Shown in pieces: positions 1 to 5,312 of a DNA stretch of 5,417 nt. The DNA is taken from the NCBI GenBank assembly GCA_012513725.1, contig JAAZBQ010000133.1, forward strand, positions 1 to 5,417, given 5' to 3'. The notes below the pieces were generated by a model. The model had not been told where the DNA came from and did not search any database. It saw only the letters and a program-made list of their open reading frames with translations. Each line of letters begins with the position of its first letter. Position 1 is the first letter of the stretch. This DNA is from Chloroflexota bacterium. Lineage in GTDB: Bacteria > Chloroflexota > Anaerolineae > UBA1429. Both the position numbers and the translations under genes were made by a program.

Positions 1-303
1 GACCCGCCGGGCATAGTCCTCCTCGAGGTCTAGGTCCGCCTTGACGTACAGCCCCCGCTCGGTCTCCCGGGCCTCCAGGACCTTGCCGATGTGGGCGTCC
101 AGGTTCCCCCAGTCGTGGGAAAAGATCACCGGGATCGGCCGCCCCTTGGCCTCCCACTCCCGCAGGGTGTTCGCAAAGGCCCCCGGCTTGACCCGGTCTC
201 CGTAGCGATCGACGTTGTCGAACACCGACACGATCGCCTCGAACACGCCCTGCTCTGCGTCCAGCGCCTTGAACTCGGCGATCGGGTACGCCTTGTGCTT
301 CAT
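1..303 (-). CDS. HK97-family prohead protease, N-terminal part (runs off left edge)
   Basis: This is the first 101 codons of a capsid maturation protease of the HK97 prohead protease type (peptidase family S78/U35). In that family the enzyme is packaged in the prohead, removes the scaffold or delta domain of the major capsid protein, and then digests itself. The sequence shows the family's opening block: VFDNVDRYGDRVKPGAF (residues 27-43), the hydrophobic strand with histidine IPVIFSHDW (57-65), HIGKV (71-75) and GLYVKADL (84-91). His63 fits the position of the catalytic histidine; the catalytic serine would lie beyond the window. The ATG at 303 is preceded by GGGGAGAGG, with its GAGG core 7 nt away. 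The ribosome site overlaps the portal stop codon, so the two genes are probably co-translated. The major capsid gene is expected next, outside the window. Confidence 0.93.
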   Translation of the reverse strand, partial: MKHKAYPIAEFKALDAEQGVFEAIVSVFDNVDRYGDRVKPGAFANTLREWEAKGRPIPVIFSHDWGNLDAHIGKVLEARETERGLYVKADLDLEEDYARRV

Positions 304-310
304 CTCGCTA

Positions 311-319
311 CCTCTCCCC
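311..319 (-). promoter_or_regulatory. Ribosome-binding site of the protease gene, overlapping the portal stop
   Basis: The minus strand reads TAGGGGAGAGG, in which the last base of the portal stop codon is the first G of the Shine-Dalgarno sequence. The spacing to the protease ATG is 7 nt from the GAGG core. It fixes the protease start and suggests that ribosomes ending the portal gene re-initiate here. Confidence 0.75.
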
Positions 320-2316
320 TACCGCGAAAACCGCAGCCCGCACTGACAGTTCGCGATCTCCTCCGCCGGCGCCCCCGCGCTCGGATCCCCGGGCCACAAG
401 AGCCCGTTCGAGAACCGCTCGCCGATGGCCACCGTCTCCCCGTCCATCGCCGCGTGGTGGCTCCTGGGGTTCGTGCTCTGCACCACCCACGTCTTCCACT
501 GGAACCCGCCCTGCTTGGCCGCCTCCTGGCTCCCGAACGACGCGGCCCGGGTCACCGCCGTGGTGGCCAGCTCCGGCGCCCGCACTGCGGCCGCCCGGTC
601 GAACACCCCCTCCGTCGCCGCGGCATAATCGTCCTCCTCGAGGGCCGCCTCCACCTCCCGGCGGGTCACCGCGTTGACGTTCTCCGCCATGATCCGGGCC
701 GCCTCGGAGAGATAGTCGTACAGGAGCTCCTCGACCAGGTCCTCCTCCGCCTCCAGCGCCCGGGCCACGAACTTTGCCCAGACCGTCGCCGTGGCCACGT
801 ACAGCGCGTACAGGTCTGCGGCCAGCTCCCGATCCCAGCGCGCCTGGTCCCGCCACACCGCCGCGAGCTCAGGCCCCACCCCCAGCGCGCCCAGCCGGGA
901 GGCGATCACCCGCCACTGCCGCCGGAAGAACTCCTCCAGCACCTCTCGCCACTTGGCCTCGTGCCGGCCCCGCACCGCCGGCAGGCTCGCGTCCAGCGTC
1001 CCCTCCGCATCCTCCGGCTCGGGCGCCTCACCGCCGCCCCCGCCGGATCCCTCTTCCGCGGCCTTGGCGCCGATGGTGACCGCCTTGGGCGGCGCCGAGT
1101 CCCTGGGCGAGGCCTGGGTGCCCATCAGCACGTTCAGGGGCGTCACCAGCCGATCCGCCCCATCCAGCGATGGCAGGTTCATCCGCGCCCGGGCCTCGTT
1201 GGCCGTCATCCACGGCCGCCCCACCGCCGATTGCAGCGCCTGGGTCTGCTCCTCGAACGACCCCTGCAGCTTTTCCGCGATGTTGAACTCGACATAGACC
1301 CCGTCCGAGTCCCCGAACTCGGGCAACAGCTGCAGCGTGATCTCCTGCTCGATCATCGCCAGCCAGGGCCCCAGGGAGTCCTGGTAGAGGTTCTTGTGCT
1401 GCTCCTTGATGTTGGAGAACGTCGCGTGATCCAGGATCCCGACCATCGGCAGCGGGATGTGGTACGCCCGCGCGCACTCTTCCCGGGTCAGCTTCCTGCC
1501 GGCCAGGTACTCTGCGTCCCGCGGCGAGAAGGAGATCGCCTGCCACTTCATCCCCTCCTCGAGGATCGCCATCTTCCCCGAGTTCGCCGCCCCCGAGTAG
1601 AGGGCCTCGAACTCGGCCTGGAACCGCTCCCGGGCCGTGTCGCTCCAATCCGTGGCCTCCACCGGCCGCTCGATAATGCCGTTCATCCGCGCGGCGTTCT
1701 GCCACAGGTTCTCGCGATACTCCCCCGCGGCGTGCTCCTCGGCCAGGATCCGCCGCAAGGTCTCCAGCGGCGAGAGCCCCTCCCCGGGAGCGTCCGGGTT
1801 GTAGCCGCGATAGTGCACCACGGCGTCCGGCCGGGCCTTGAGCGTCCGGGCCCCCAGCGCGATCGTGTACCCCACGGGCACCAGCCCCGCCGAGACCTGC
1901 ACCAGGTGCGGGGGCACCCTGAGAAGCGCCACCCGCCCACCCGAGTCCGCTCGGGCGTCCTCGCCGCGCACTTTGAGCCAGTAGGCGTTGTGGTAGACCG
2001 CGTGGTCCGCCACCAGCGCCTCGATCAGCCGGTACGTCGTCGTCCAGGGGTTCGGCCGGGCCAGGAGGCGCGCCAGGGGATGATCCCGCAGCCGCTCCCG
2101 GTCCGTCTCCCCCACCCGGCGGTAGACGTGCAGCCCCAGCTGGGCGATGTTCCGCGCCAGGAAATCCACACACACCCGCACGTTCGGCTGGGTGCGGTAC
2201 ATCTCGGCGTAGGTGTGGTCAAAGCGATCGTAGAGCCGCAGGGCGCCATAGGAGCCCGATGGCCACCATCCGGTCTCCAGCGTCGCCAGGCTCCCCGGGC
2301 TCTGCACGTATCCCAT
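319..2316 (-). CDS. Phage portal protein (HK97 type) fused to a C-terminal MuF-like minor head domain
   Basis: A 665-residue protein, well above the roughly 400-480 residues usual for HK97-type portals. Residues 1-400 carry the portal fold: YRTQPNVRVCVDFLARNIA (40-58), DHPLARLLARPNPWTT (78-93), GEGLSPLETLRRIL (178-191), the segment around KLTREECARAYHIPLPMVG (275-293), ATFSNIKEQHKNLYQ (298-312), and TANEARARMNLPSLDGADRL (371-390). Portals form the dodecameric DNA channel at one capsid vertex and dock the terminase. Residues 405-450 are a low-complexity linker with a Gly run and EAPEPEDAEG. Residues 450-665 are mostly helical and end in the MuF/SPP1 gp7-type signature: WKTWVVQSTNPRSHHAAMDG (607-626), GERF, WPGDP, then ANCQCGLRF (655-663). 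The frame is open throughout. The ATG at 2316 follows the upstream stop by 1 nt and has AGGTGG 6 nt upstream. The portal assignment is firm; the MuF assignment rests on the terminal motif. Confidence 0.93.
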   Translation of the reverse strand: MGYVQSPGSLATLETGWWPSGSYGALRLYDRFDHTYAEMYRTQPNVRVCVDFLARNIAQLGLHVYRRVGETDRERLRDHPLARLLARPNPWTTTYRLIEALVADHAVYHNAYWLKVRGEDARADSGGRVALLRVPPHLVQVSAGLVPVGYTIALGARTLKARPDAVVHYRGYNPDAPGEGLSPLETLRRILAEEHAAGEYRENLWQNAARMNGIIERPVEATDWSDTARERFQAEFEALYSGAANSGKMAILEEGMKWQAISFSPRDAEYLAGRKLTREECARAYHIPLPMVGILDHATFSNIKEQHKNLYQDSLGPWLAMIEQEITLQLLPEFGDSDGVYVEFNIAEKLQGSFEEQTQALQSAVGRPWMTANEARARMNLPSLDGADRLVTPLNVLMGTQASPRDSAPPKAVTIGAKAAEEGSGGGGGEAPEPEDAEGTLDASLPAVRGRHEAKWREVLEEFFRRQWRVIASRLGALGVGPELAAVWRDQARWDRELAADLYALYVATATVWAKFVARALEAEEDLVEELLYDYLSEAARIMAENVNAVTRREVEAALEEDDYAAATEGVFDRAAAVRAPELATTAVTRAASFGSQEAAKQGGFQWKTWVVQSTNPRSHHAAMDGETVAIGERFSNGLLWPGDPSAGAPAEEIANCQCGLRFSR

Positions 2317-2317
2317 C

Positions 2318-2542
2318 TCAGACCACCTGTATGAACGCCACGGTGCCCAGGGGCACCAGAATCTCGCCGTCCAGGATCACCCGCTGGTGCTGCCCGCGCA
2401 CCAACTTGGCCTCCCGCAGCACCACATAGCCGCCCCGCTGGGCCCACAGCACGCCCTCAAAGGTTGGCGCCTCGGCCCCGCCCTTGCAGTTCACGATCAC
2501 CTTCCGGCACACCGGAATCCGCGGCCACGGCCACCATCTCAT
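2318..2542 (-). CDS. Small conserved-looking phage protein between terminase and portal, possible Sm-like fold
   Basis: A 74-residue protein of unknown function. Its start overlaps the TerL stop in an ATGA junction, and its own stop is 1 nt before the portal ATG, so it belongs to the same translational chain. The ATG has no strong ribosome site at ideal distance (AGAGGG lies about 11 nt upstream), which fits coupling to TerL. The N-terminus is Trp/Pro/Arg-rich (MRWWPWPRIP) and the rest looks like short beta strands: KVIVNCKG (14-21), TFEGVLW (27-33), GYVVLREAKLV (38-48), DGEILVPLGTVAFIQVV (58-74). I recall similar short proteins at this position in phages of GC-rich bacteria, but know no assigned function. 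The arrangement F-x-G-V-L ... Y-V-V-L-R-x-A, then a G...V-x-F-I strand pair, resembles the Sm1/Sm2 pattern of LSm proteins. That is inference from pattern only. There are no membrane segments or metal-binding clusters. Confidence 0.8.
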   Translation of the reverse strand: MRWWPWPRIPVCRKVIVNCKGGAEAPTFEGVLWAQRGGYVVLREAKLVRGQHQRVILDGEILVPLGTVAFIQVV

Positions 2543-4179
2543 ACGACCATCAGCCCTCTGTCCTCATAGACGCTGCGCTTGCGCACGCCCACCCCTGCGG
2601 TCACCGCGTCCGAGCGCGCCTCCCAGGAGAGCACCCCGGCCATCGCCCCGTCGATCTTGTGCGGGCTCTCCTGCCGCTCCTTGTACATCGTCCAGAGGGG
2701 CTGCCCCTGGTCGTCCCGCTGGGTCAGGTACCGCCGGCAGGCGTTCCCCACATGCCGCGTCAGGTGCGGGTTCGCGTCGTGGGAGAGCTCCCCGGCGATG
2801 ATGGCGTTGTGGTACGCCTTGATCGCGTACGCCATCGGCACCGGCCGCCGGGTCCACCACTCCATCACCCGCTTCTCCCCGAACTGCCCCGCCCAGGCCG
2901 CCACGTACGACTCCCAGTAGGGCGGGTCGCAGTACATGCGCCACACCTCGTAGCGGCCGAATATGTCCGCCACCGCCGCGTCCACCTCGTCGGCCGGCAC
3001 TTCCCATTCCGCCTGGCCGTAGGGCTGTTCCCACAGCCCCACCAGCCACTGGTGCCCGGTCACGACGTGGGTCGCCACCAGCGCCGTCGCGTCGTGGTAG
3101 CGCGCCCCGTCGAACCCCAGCATGATGAGCTCGCCCTCGGCGATCTGCCGCTCCGGATCGCCCAGCGCCTTCCAGCGCAGCACGTCGAACGCTCGCTCGC
3201 TGGCCCGCACCAGCCGGTTCAGCCAGACCCTCTCGAGGTACGACCGGTCCGCCGTCGGGTCCCGGAACTGCTCGATAATCCCGTCGATATCCGACCACTC
3301 TGCCACCGGCCCCGAGGCCTCCAGCACCGCCCGGCGCACCGCGGCGAGGTCCAGCTCGCCCGCGTCGTCCTCCAGGCGGGTCGCCTCGTCGTCCTGCCGG
3401 TGAAAGAAGAACAGGCGCGAGTCGGAAACCTTGCCCCCCTCCACCTGCCGCGCATAGTCCCAGGTCGCCTCCGCCACCGAGCCCTCGCCCGGCGCCGGCG
3501 CCGTGGTGGTCTCCAGGCTCCAGGCATCCGACATGTACCGCTTGGGCACGTTGGCCAGCATCGTCCGGTGGGCCTGCTGCAGCTTGGGCAGCGTGAACCG
3601 GTGGGTCTCGTCAAAGTGCTGGAACGTGGTACGGGCGCCGTCCCGCGCGTTCGGCGTACCGGCCAGGCTCACCGCTTTGCCGTCCCCGCCGATCCGCATG
3701 ATCCGCTCGAGCCCGATATCAAAGTCGCCCGACAGCTGTGAGTACATCAGGATCACCCGCAGCGCCCCGTAGGCCAGCTCGTCACTCTGCTCTTCCGTAT
3801 AGGCGATCATCGGGATGTAGGGATCGACCACCCCCACCCCGACCGGATCCCCGTGGGCGTCAAAGCCGTCGCAGCGCACCGGCCCGTCCGGGTGCAGCTC
3901 GCACGCCGCGATCCACGCCGCGAACTCGGTCTTTGCCGAGCCCTTGCGCAGGGAGATGGCCACCCGCTTGAAGCGCCGGCGCCCCTCCCACTCGTGGCCC
4001 TGGGGATACACCTCGTACATCCGGTAGATCAGGGCGCGCTTCTCTGCGTCCAGGCGGGCCGGCTCGCCGCGCAGGTCGCCCGGACCGAACACCAGGTACG
4101 TCTCGATGAACTCGCATACCTGCGGCCCCAGCGTGGGCCAGGGCTCGGTGTCCAGGGGCGGCACGCACTGGACCGTCAT
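2539..4179 (-). CDS. terL: Terminase large subunit (packaging ATPase and nuclease)
   Basis: A 546-residue DNA-packaging motor. The N-terminal ATPase has a variant Walker A, SLRKGSAKTE (76-85), with Lys83-Thr84 as the phosphate-binding pair. The Walker B/catalytic carboxylate is TTFQHFDETHRF (184-195), with Asp190-Glu191. A Thr-rich segment, ETTTAPAPGEG (223-233), could be the coupling motif. The C-terminal RNase H-like nuclease has three acidic positions in the expected order: Asp357 in MLGFDGAR, Asp418 in MYCDPPYWES and Asp510 in HKIDGAMAG. The full motif set implies an intact enzyme that pumps DNA into the prohead through the portal and makes the packaging cuts. The ATG lies in an ATGA overlap with the TerS stop and has GGGAG about 9 nt upstream. 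The P-loop and the TAYTEEQSDELAYGAL-like region (here from residue 125) match the actinophage-type TerL I recall. Confidence 0.95.
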   Translation of the reverse strand: MTVQCVPPLDTEPWPTLGPQVCEFIETYLVFGPGDLRGEPARLDAEKRALIYRMYEVYPQGHEWEGRRRFKRVAISLRKGSAKTEFAAWIAACELHPDGPVRCDGFDAHGDPVGVGVVDPYIPMIAYTEEQSDELAYGALRVILMYSQLSGDFDIGLERIMRIGGDGKAVSLAGTPNARDGARTTFQHFDETHRFTLPKLQQAHRTMLANVPKRYMSDAWSLETTTAPAPGEGSVAEATWDYARQVEGGKVSDSRLFFFHRQDDEATRLEDDAGELDLAAVRRAVLEASGPVAEWSDIDGIIEQFRDPTADRSYLERVWLNRLVRASERAFDVLRWKALGDPERQIAEGELIMLGFDGARYHDATALVATHVVTGHQWLVGLWEQPYGQAEWEVPADEVDAAVADIFGRYEVWRMYCDPPYWESYVAAWAGQFGEKRVMEWWTRRPVPMAYAIKAYHNAIIAGELSHDANPHLTRHVGNACRRYLTQRDDQGQPLWTMYKERQESPHKIDGAMAGVLSWEARSDAVTAGVGVRKRSVYEDRGLMVV

Positions 4180-4652
4180 CCCGTCTGCTCCCGCGGGAAC
4201 TCCAGGATCTTGCGCGGGTCATCCGCCTGGCGCTTGGGCGCCGGCTCGGGCGCCTCGGGGAGTCGCCCCTGCCGCGGCCGCTTGTCGGGCTCCACCCGCT
4301 GTACCTCCCACTGCAGCCGCCGGCGATCCACCGGCGTCAGCCCGAAGCACTGCCTCTGCAGCCGGATCTCGCCGGCCAGCTCCTTCGACGGCTCGTACCA
4401 GTAGGCGTCGACCAGCTCCGCCAGGATGAACAGGCCGTGAATGTCCGCGTCGAGGTATTCCTCGGCCATCGGGCTCCCCCAGGTGTCCTTCCACCACGCC
4501 CGGGTGAGCGGGTGCCAGTCTCGGCCCTCGGTGCGCTTGGGCAACCGCGGTGCCCGCTGTCTTGCCGGCTTGTCTGTCACCATGCCGGCCCGCGTGGCTG
4601 TCTTATTCCGCCTTTGGCGTATTTTAGAGTCTTTTGGTACCGGCCCCGGCAT
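4176..4652 (-). CDS. terS: Terminase small subunit
   Basis: A 158-residue protein, taken from the ATG at 4652. The reading frame extends 4 codons further to a TTG at 4664, but the ATG has GAGGGG just upstream while the TTG has none, and MPGPVPKDSK is the typical opening of actinophage-type small terminases. Residues 1-45 are highly basic (IRQRRNKTATRAG, RQRAPRLPKR), suitable for DNA contact. The middle, WHPLTRAWWKDTWGSP (46-61), DIHGLFILAELVDAYWYE (70-87) and LQRQCFGLTPVDRRRLQWEV (98-117), looks like the helical oligomerisation core. The C-terminus is charged and Pro-rich, ending ILEFPREQTG. TerS proteins form rings that recognise the packaging site and regulate TerL. The ATGA overlap with TerL supports coupled synthesis. 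The 5' part of the gene is less GC-rich than its neighbours. Confidence 0.87.
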   Translation of the reverse strand: MPGPVPKDSKIRQRRNKTATRAGMVTDKPARQRAPRLPKRTEGRDWHPLTRAWWKDTWGSPMAEEYLDADIHGLFILAELVDAYWYEPSKELAGEIRLQRQCFGLTPVDRRRLQWEVQRVEPDKRPRQGRLPEAPEPAPKRQADDPRKILEFPREQTG

Positions 4653-4733
4653 GTATCCCCTCAACTCGTACAGGAAAAAATGTGACTCAACGTCGCGGTC
4701 TACGCTGGGGCGCGCTCAGCGATTTTGACGCCC
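4653..4733 (-). other. Gap between HNH and terS genes, AT-richer; candidate site for packaging signals
   Basis: This 81-bp gap is the largest break among the recognised structural genes. Together with the start of terS it forms a local GC dip: 4621-4680 is about 47% GC by hand count, against roughly two-thirds in the flanking coding DNA. On the minus strand it holds a small imperfect stem (CGCTG / CAGCG, 9-nt loop), a run of six T, and the terS ribosome site. The T run does not directly follow a strong hairpin, so I do not call a terminator, and I see no good -35/-10 pair. In HK97-like phages the cos region lies near the HNH and terS genes, so this gap is one candidate for it, but no cohesive-end sequence can be recognised by eye. 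Confidence 0.35.
4657..4662 (-). promoter_or_regulatory. Ribosome-binding site that decides the terS start
   Basis: GAGGGG on the minus strand, 4 nt before the ATG at 4652 (6 nt from the GAGG core). The site lies inside the possible 4-codon TTG extension. That supports starting terS at the ATG rather than at the TTG at 4664. Confidence 0.65.
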
Positions 4734-5057
4734 CTACTCCCCCCGCACCGTGCGGGCGGAGTGGCAGGTGTGGCAGAGCGCCATCAGGTTATCCCAGTGG
4801 TCACCGCCGCCCTGGGCCCGCGCTACACGGTGATGGGCCTCAGTAGACGGCGCCCCGCAGTCCTCGCAGACCGGGTTGTGGCGCAGGAACTGGGCCCGGA
4901 TACGGCGCCATTTGCGGTCATAACCGCGCTTAGCGGCGCTTTCGCGCTGGTCTGGCGGCCGCGGGCGCGCCTTGGCGTGCTGCTCGCAGTAGCCGCCCAC
5001 GGTGGCCACCTCCGGGCAACCGGGCTGGGCGCACGGCCGCAAGGGTCTACCTGCCAT
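4734..5057 (-). CDS. Phage HNH endonuclease
   Basis: A 107-residue small HNH nuclease of the type found beside phage terminases. The N-terminus has a putative zinc knuckle, Cys9-x4-Cys14-x9-Cys24-x2-His27 (CAQPGCPEVATVGGYCEQH). A basic linker follows, GYDRKWRRIRAQFLR (45-59), which is frequent in this subgroup. The HNH domain has Cys64-x2-Cys67 and Cys95-x2-Cys98 as a second metal pair, His75/His76 in TEAHHRVA, Asn90 in DHWDNLMALC, and His99 in CHTCHSAR, so the catalytic and metal residues are present. In HK97 the equivalent protein (gp74) works with the terminase in cos cleavage; a similar role here is inferred from family and position. The ATG at 5057 has only a weak GTGGG upstream. A 30-codon ORF overlaps the start by 11 nt, so initiation may be coupled to it. 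A longer in-frame N-terminus is unlikely, because the frame upstream is Gly/Cys-rich and reaches a stop at 5157-5159. Confidence 0.9.
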   Translation of the reverse strand: MAGRPLRPCAQPGCPEVATVGGYCEQHAKARPRPPDQRESAAKRGYDRKWRRIRAQFLRHNPVCEDCGAPSTEAHHRVARAQGGGDHWDNLMALCHTCHSARTVRGE

Positions 5058-5139
5058 GGCCCACGTACCAATCGAGCCGGCACGCCACCCGACGATCCTG
5101 CCGCAGCCGGCGGATCCACCGTCTCCCCCGCTCCCACAT
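5047..5139 (-). CDS. Possible 30-residue basic peptide or leader ORF overlapping the HNH start
   Basis: An ATG at 5139 is preceded by GGGAGGT with a 5-nt spacer, the strongest ribosome site near the HNH gene. It opens a 30-codon frame ending in TAG at 5049-5047. The peptide begins MWERGRRWIRRLRQDRR and ends DWYVGHGR: very basic, with three Trp and no hydrophobic segment. I recognise no family. The frame overlaps the HNH ATG by 11 nt in another frame, so ribosomes finishing it would be delivered to the HNH start, which lacks a good site of its own. It may be a real small protein, or a leader whose value is coupling. The short length and GC-rich context mean chance is possible; the ribosome site is the main support. 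Confidence 0.45.
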   Translation of the reverse strand: MWERGRRWIRRLRQDRRVACRLDWYVGHGR

Positions 5140-5144
5140 GCTCT

Positions 5145-5151
5145 ACCTCCC
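5145..5151 (-). promoter_or_regulatory. Strong ribosome-binding site of the 30-codon ORF
   Basis: GGGAGGT on the minus strand, 5 nt before the ATG at 5139. It directly follows, and by two G overlaps, the segment GCTATCGG (5157-5150), which is complementary to a sequence in the upstream hairpin loop. The site may therefore be open or closed depending on RNA folding. Confidence 0.6.
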
Positions 5152-5228
5152 GATAGCTAGACCCGATACATAACGACGCCGGAGGGCGGGGGGCCACCCA
5201 TCCGGCGTCTCGGGCAACGTGCTATCGG
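5150..5228 (-). promoter_or_regulatory. Possible ribosome-site-occluding long-range pairing in the HNH leader
   Basis: On the minus-strand RNA, CCGATAGC (5228-5221) is an exact 8-nt complement of GCTATCGG (5157-5150), which abuts the ribosome site. Just 5' of the first arm, CCTC inside CATCCTCCACAG can pair with the GAGG of the ribosome site, leaving a 7-nt bulge. The complement lies in the loop of the hairpin at 5212-5252, so the pairing would be a loop-to-ribosome-site (pseudoknot-like) contact. A second TATCGGG copy at 5168-5162, 13 nt upstream of the one at 5155-5149, offers an alternative partner. The complementarity is seen directly; a regulatory role is inference, and no known riboswitch class is recognised. 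Confidence 0.35.
5175..5209 (-). repeat. Inverted repeat / stem-loop 1 in the HNH leader
   Basis: A perfect 9-bp inverted repeat (GACGCCGGA / TCCGGCGTC) with a 17-nt interval. Three more G-C pairs (GGG/CCC) can extend the stem past one bulged base, leaving a 10-nt loop. No T run follows on either strand, so this is not a standard intrinsic terminator. It lies between the two arms of the possible ribosome-site pairing and would bring them closer when folded. It could also be a protein-binding palindrome or part of a packaging site. Confidence 0.7.
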
Positions 5229-5252
5229 TACTGTGGAGGATGGGCGTTGCCC
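5212..5252 (-). repeat. Inverted repeat / stem-loop 2 in the HNH leader
   Basis: A perfect 8-bp inverted repeat (GGGCAACG / CGTTGCCC) with a 25-nt interval, starting 2 nt from stem-loop 1. The interval contains, in minus-strand order, CCTCC and CCGATAGC, both complementary to the ribosome-site region of the 30-codon ORF. There is no T run after it. It sits about 55 bp past the stop of the HTH gene, so it may mark the boundary between that gene and the packaging operon. Confidence 0.65.
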
Positions 5253-5276
5253 TACCTATAGACTAGCAGACGGCAC

Positions 5277-5312
5277 GGCATCATAGGCATCAAACCCATC
5301 AAACCCATCACG
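5277..5312. repeat. Short tandem repeat, four imperfect 9-bp units
   Basis: On the plus strand the units are GGCATCATA, GGCATCAAA, CCCATCAAA and CCCATCACG, all sharing CATCA at the same position. On the minus strand this reads as repeated TTTGATGGG, and it overlaps the last codon and stop codon of the HTH gene. The repetition is plain but short. It could be an iteron-like binding array for a regulator or TerS, or simple slippage-derived sequence. Confidence 0.6.

Noticed and set aside
1028..2173. Minus-strand frame of 381 codons inside the portal gene
   Set aside because: It is a +1 shadow of the portal frame with a Gly/Ala/Arg-rich product and no motifs. The portal frame is unbroken, so no frameshift needs to be invoked.
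91..2334. Plus-strand open frame of 747 codons
   Set aside because: It is antisense to the portal and protease genes, and its product is a Pro/Arg/His/Leu-rich composition without recognisable domains. Minus-strand frames here have clear family motifs, so this is a GC-rich shadow.
2464..3741. Plus-strand open frame of 425 codons
   Set aside because: Antisense to terL, which has complete Walker and nuclease motifs. The product is Arg/Pro/His-rich and resembles no family; it is a shadow.
4674..4733. Terminator or promoter between HNH and terS
   Set aside because: The six-T run is about 20 nt from a weak 5-bp stem, and no acceptable -35/-10 pair at 16-18 nt spacing was found.
4725..5156. Plus-strand frame of 143 codons opposite the HNH gene
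   Set aside because: Antisense to a well-supported HNH gene, with no family resemblance and no neighbouring plus-strand genes.
4823..5197. Minus-strand frame of 124 codons overlapping the HNH gene
   Set aside because: The product is a low-complexity Ala/Arg/Ser/Pro sequence. The HNH frame in the same stretch has all catalytic residues, so this is a shadow.
5175..5252. Intrinsic transcription terminator(s) formed by the two hairpins
   Set aside because: The stems are strong, but no T run follows either of them on either strand, so a Rho-independent terminator is not supported.
5140..5307. Classical sigma-70 promoter in the leader
   Set aside because: TATGTA, TATGAT and TATAGG hexamers occur on the minus strand, but none has a reasonable -35 box at the right distance.
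5252..5308. An 18-codon frame starting in a TGATG overlap with the HTH stop
   Set aside because: It is Met-rich only because it reads through the 9-bp repeat, has no ribosome site of its own, and ends after 18 codons. Better explained as repeat sequence.
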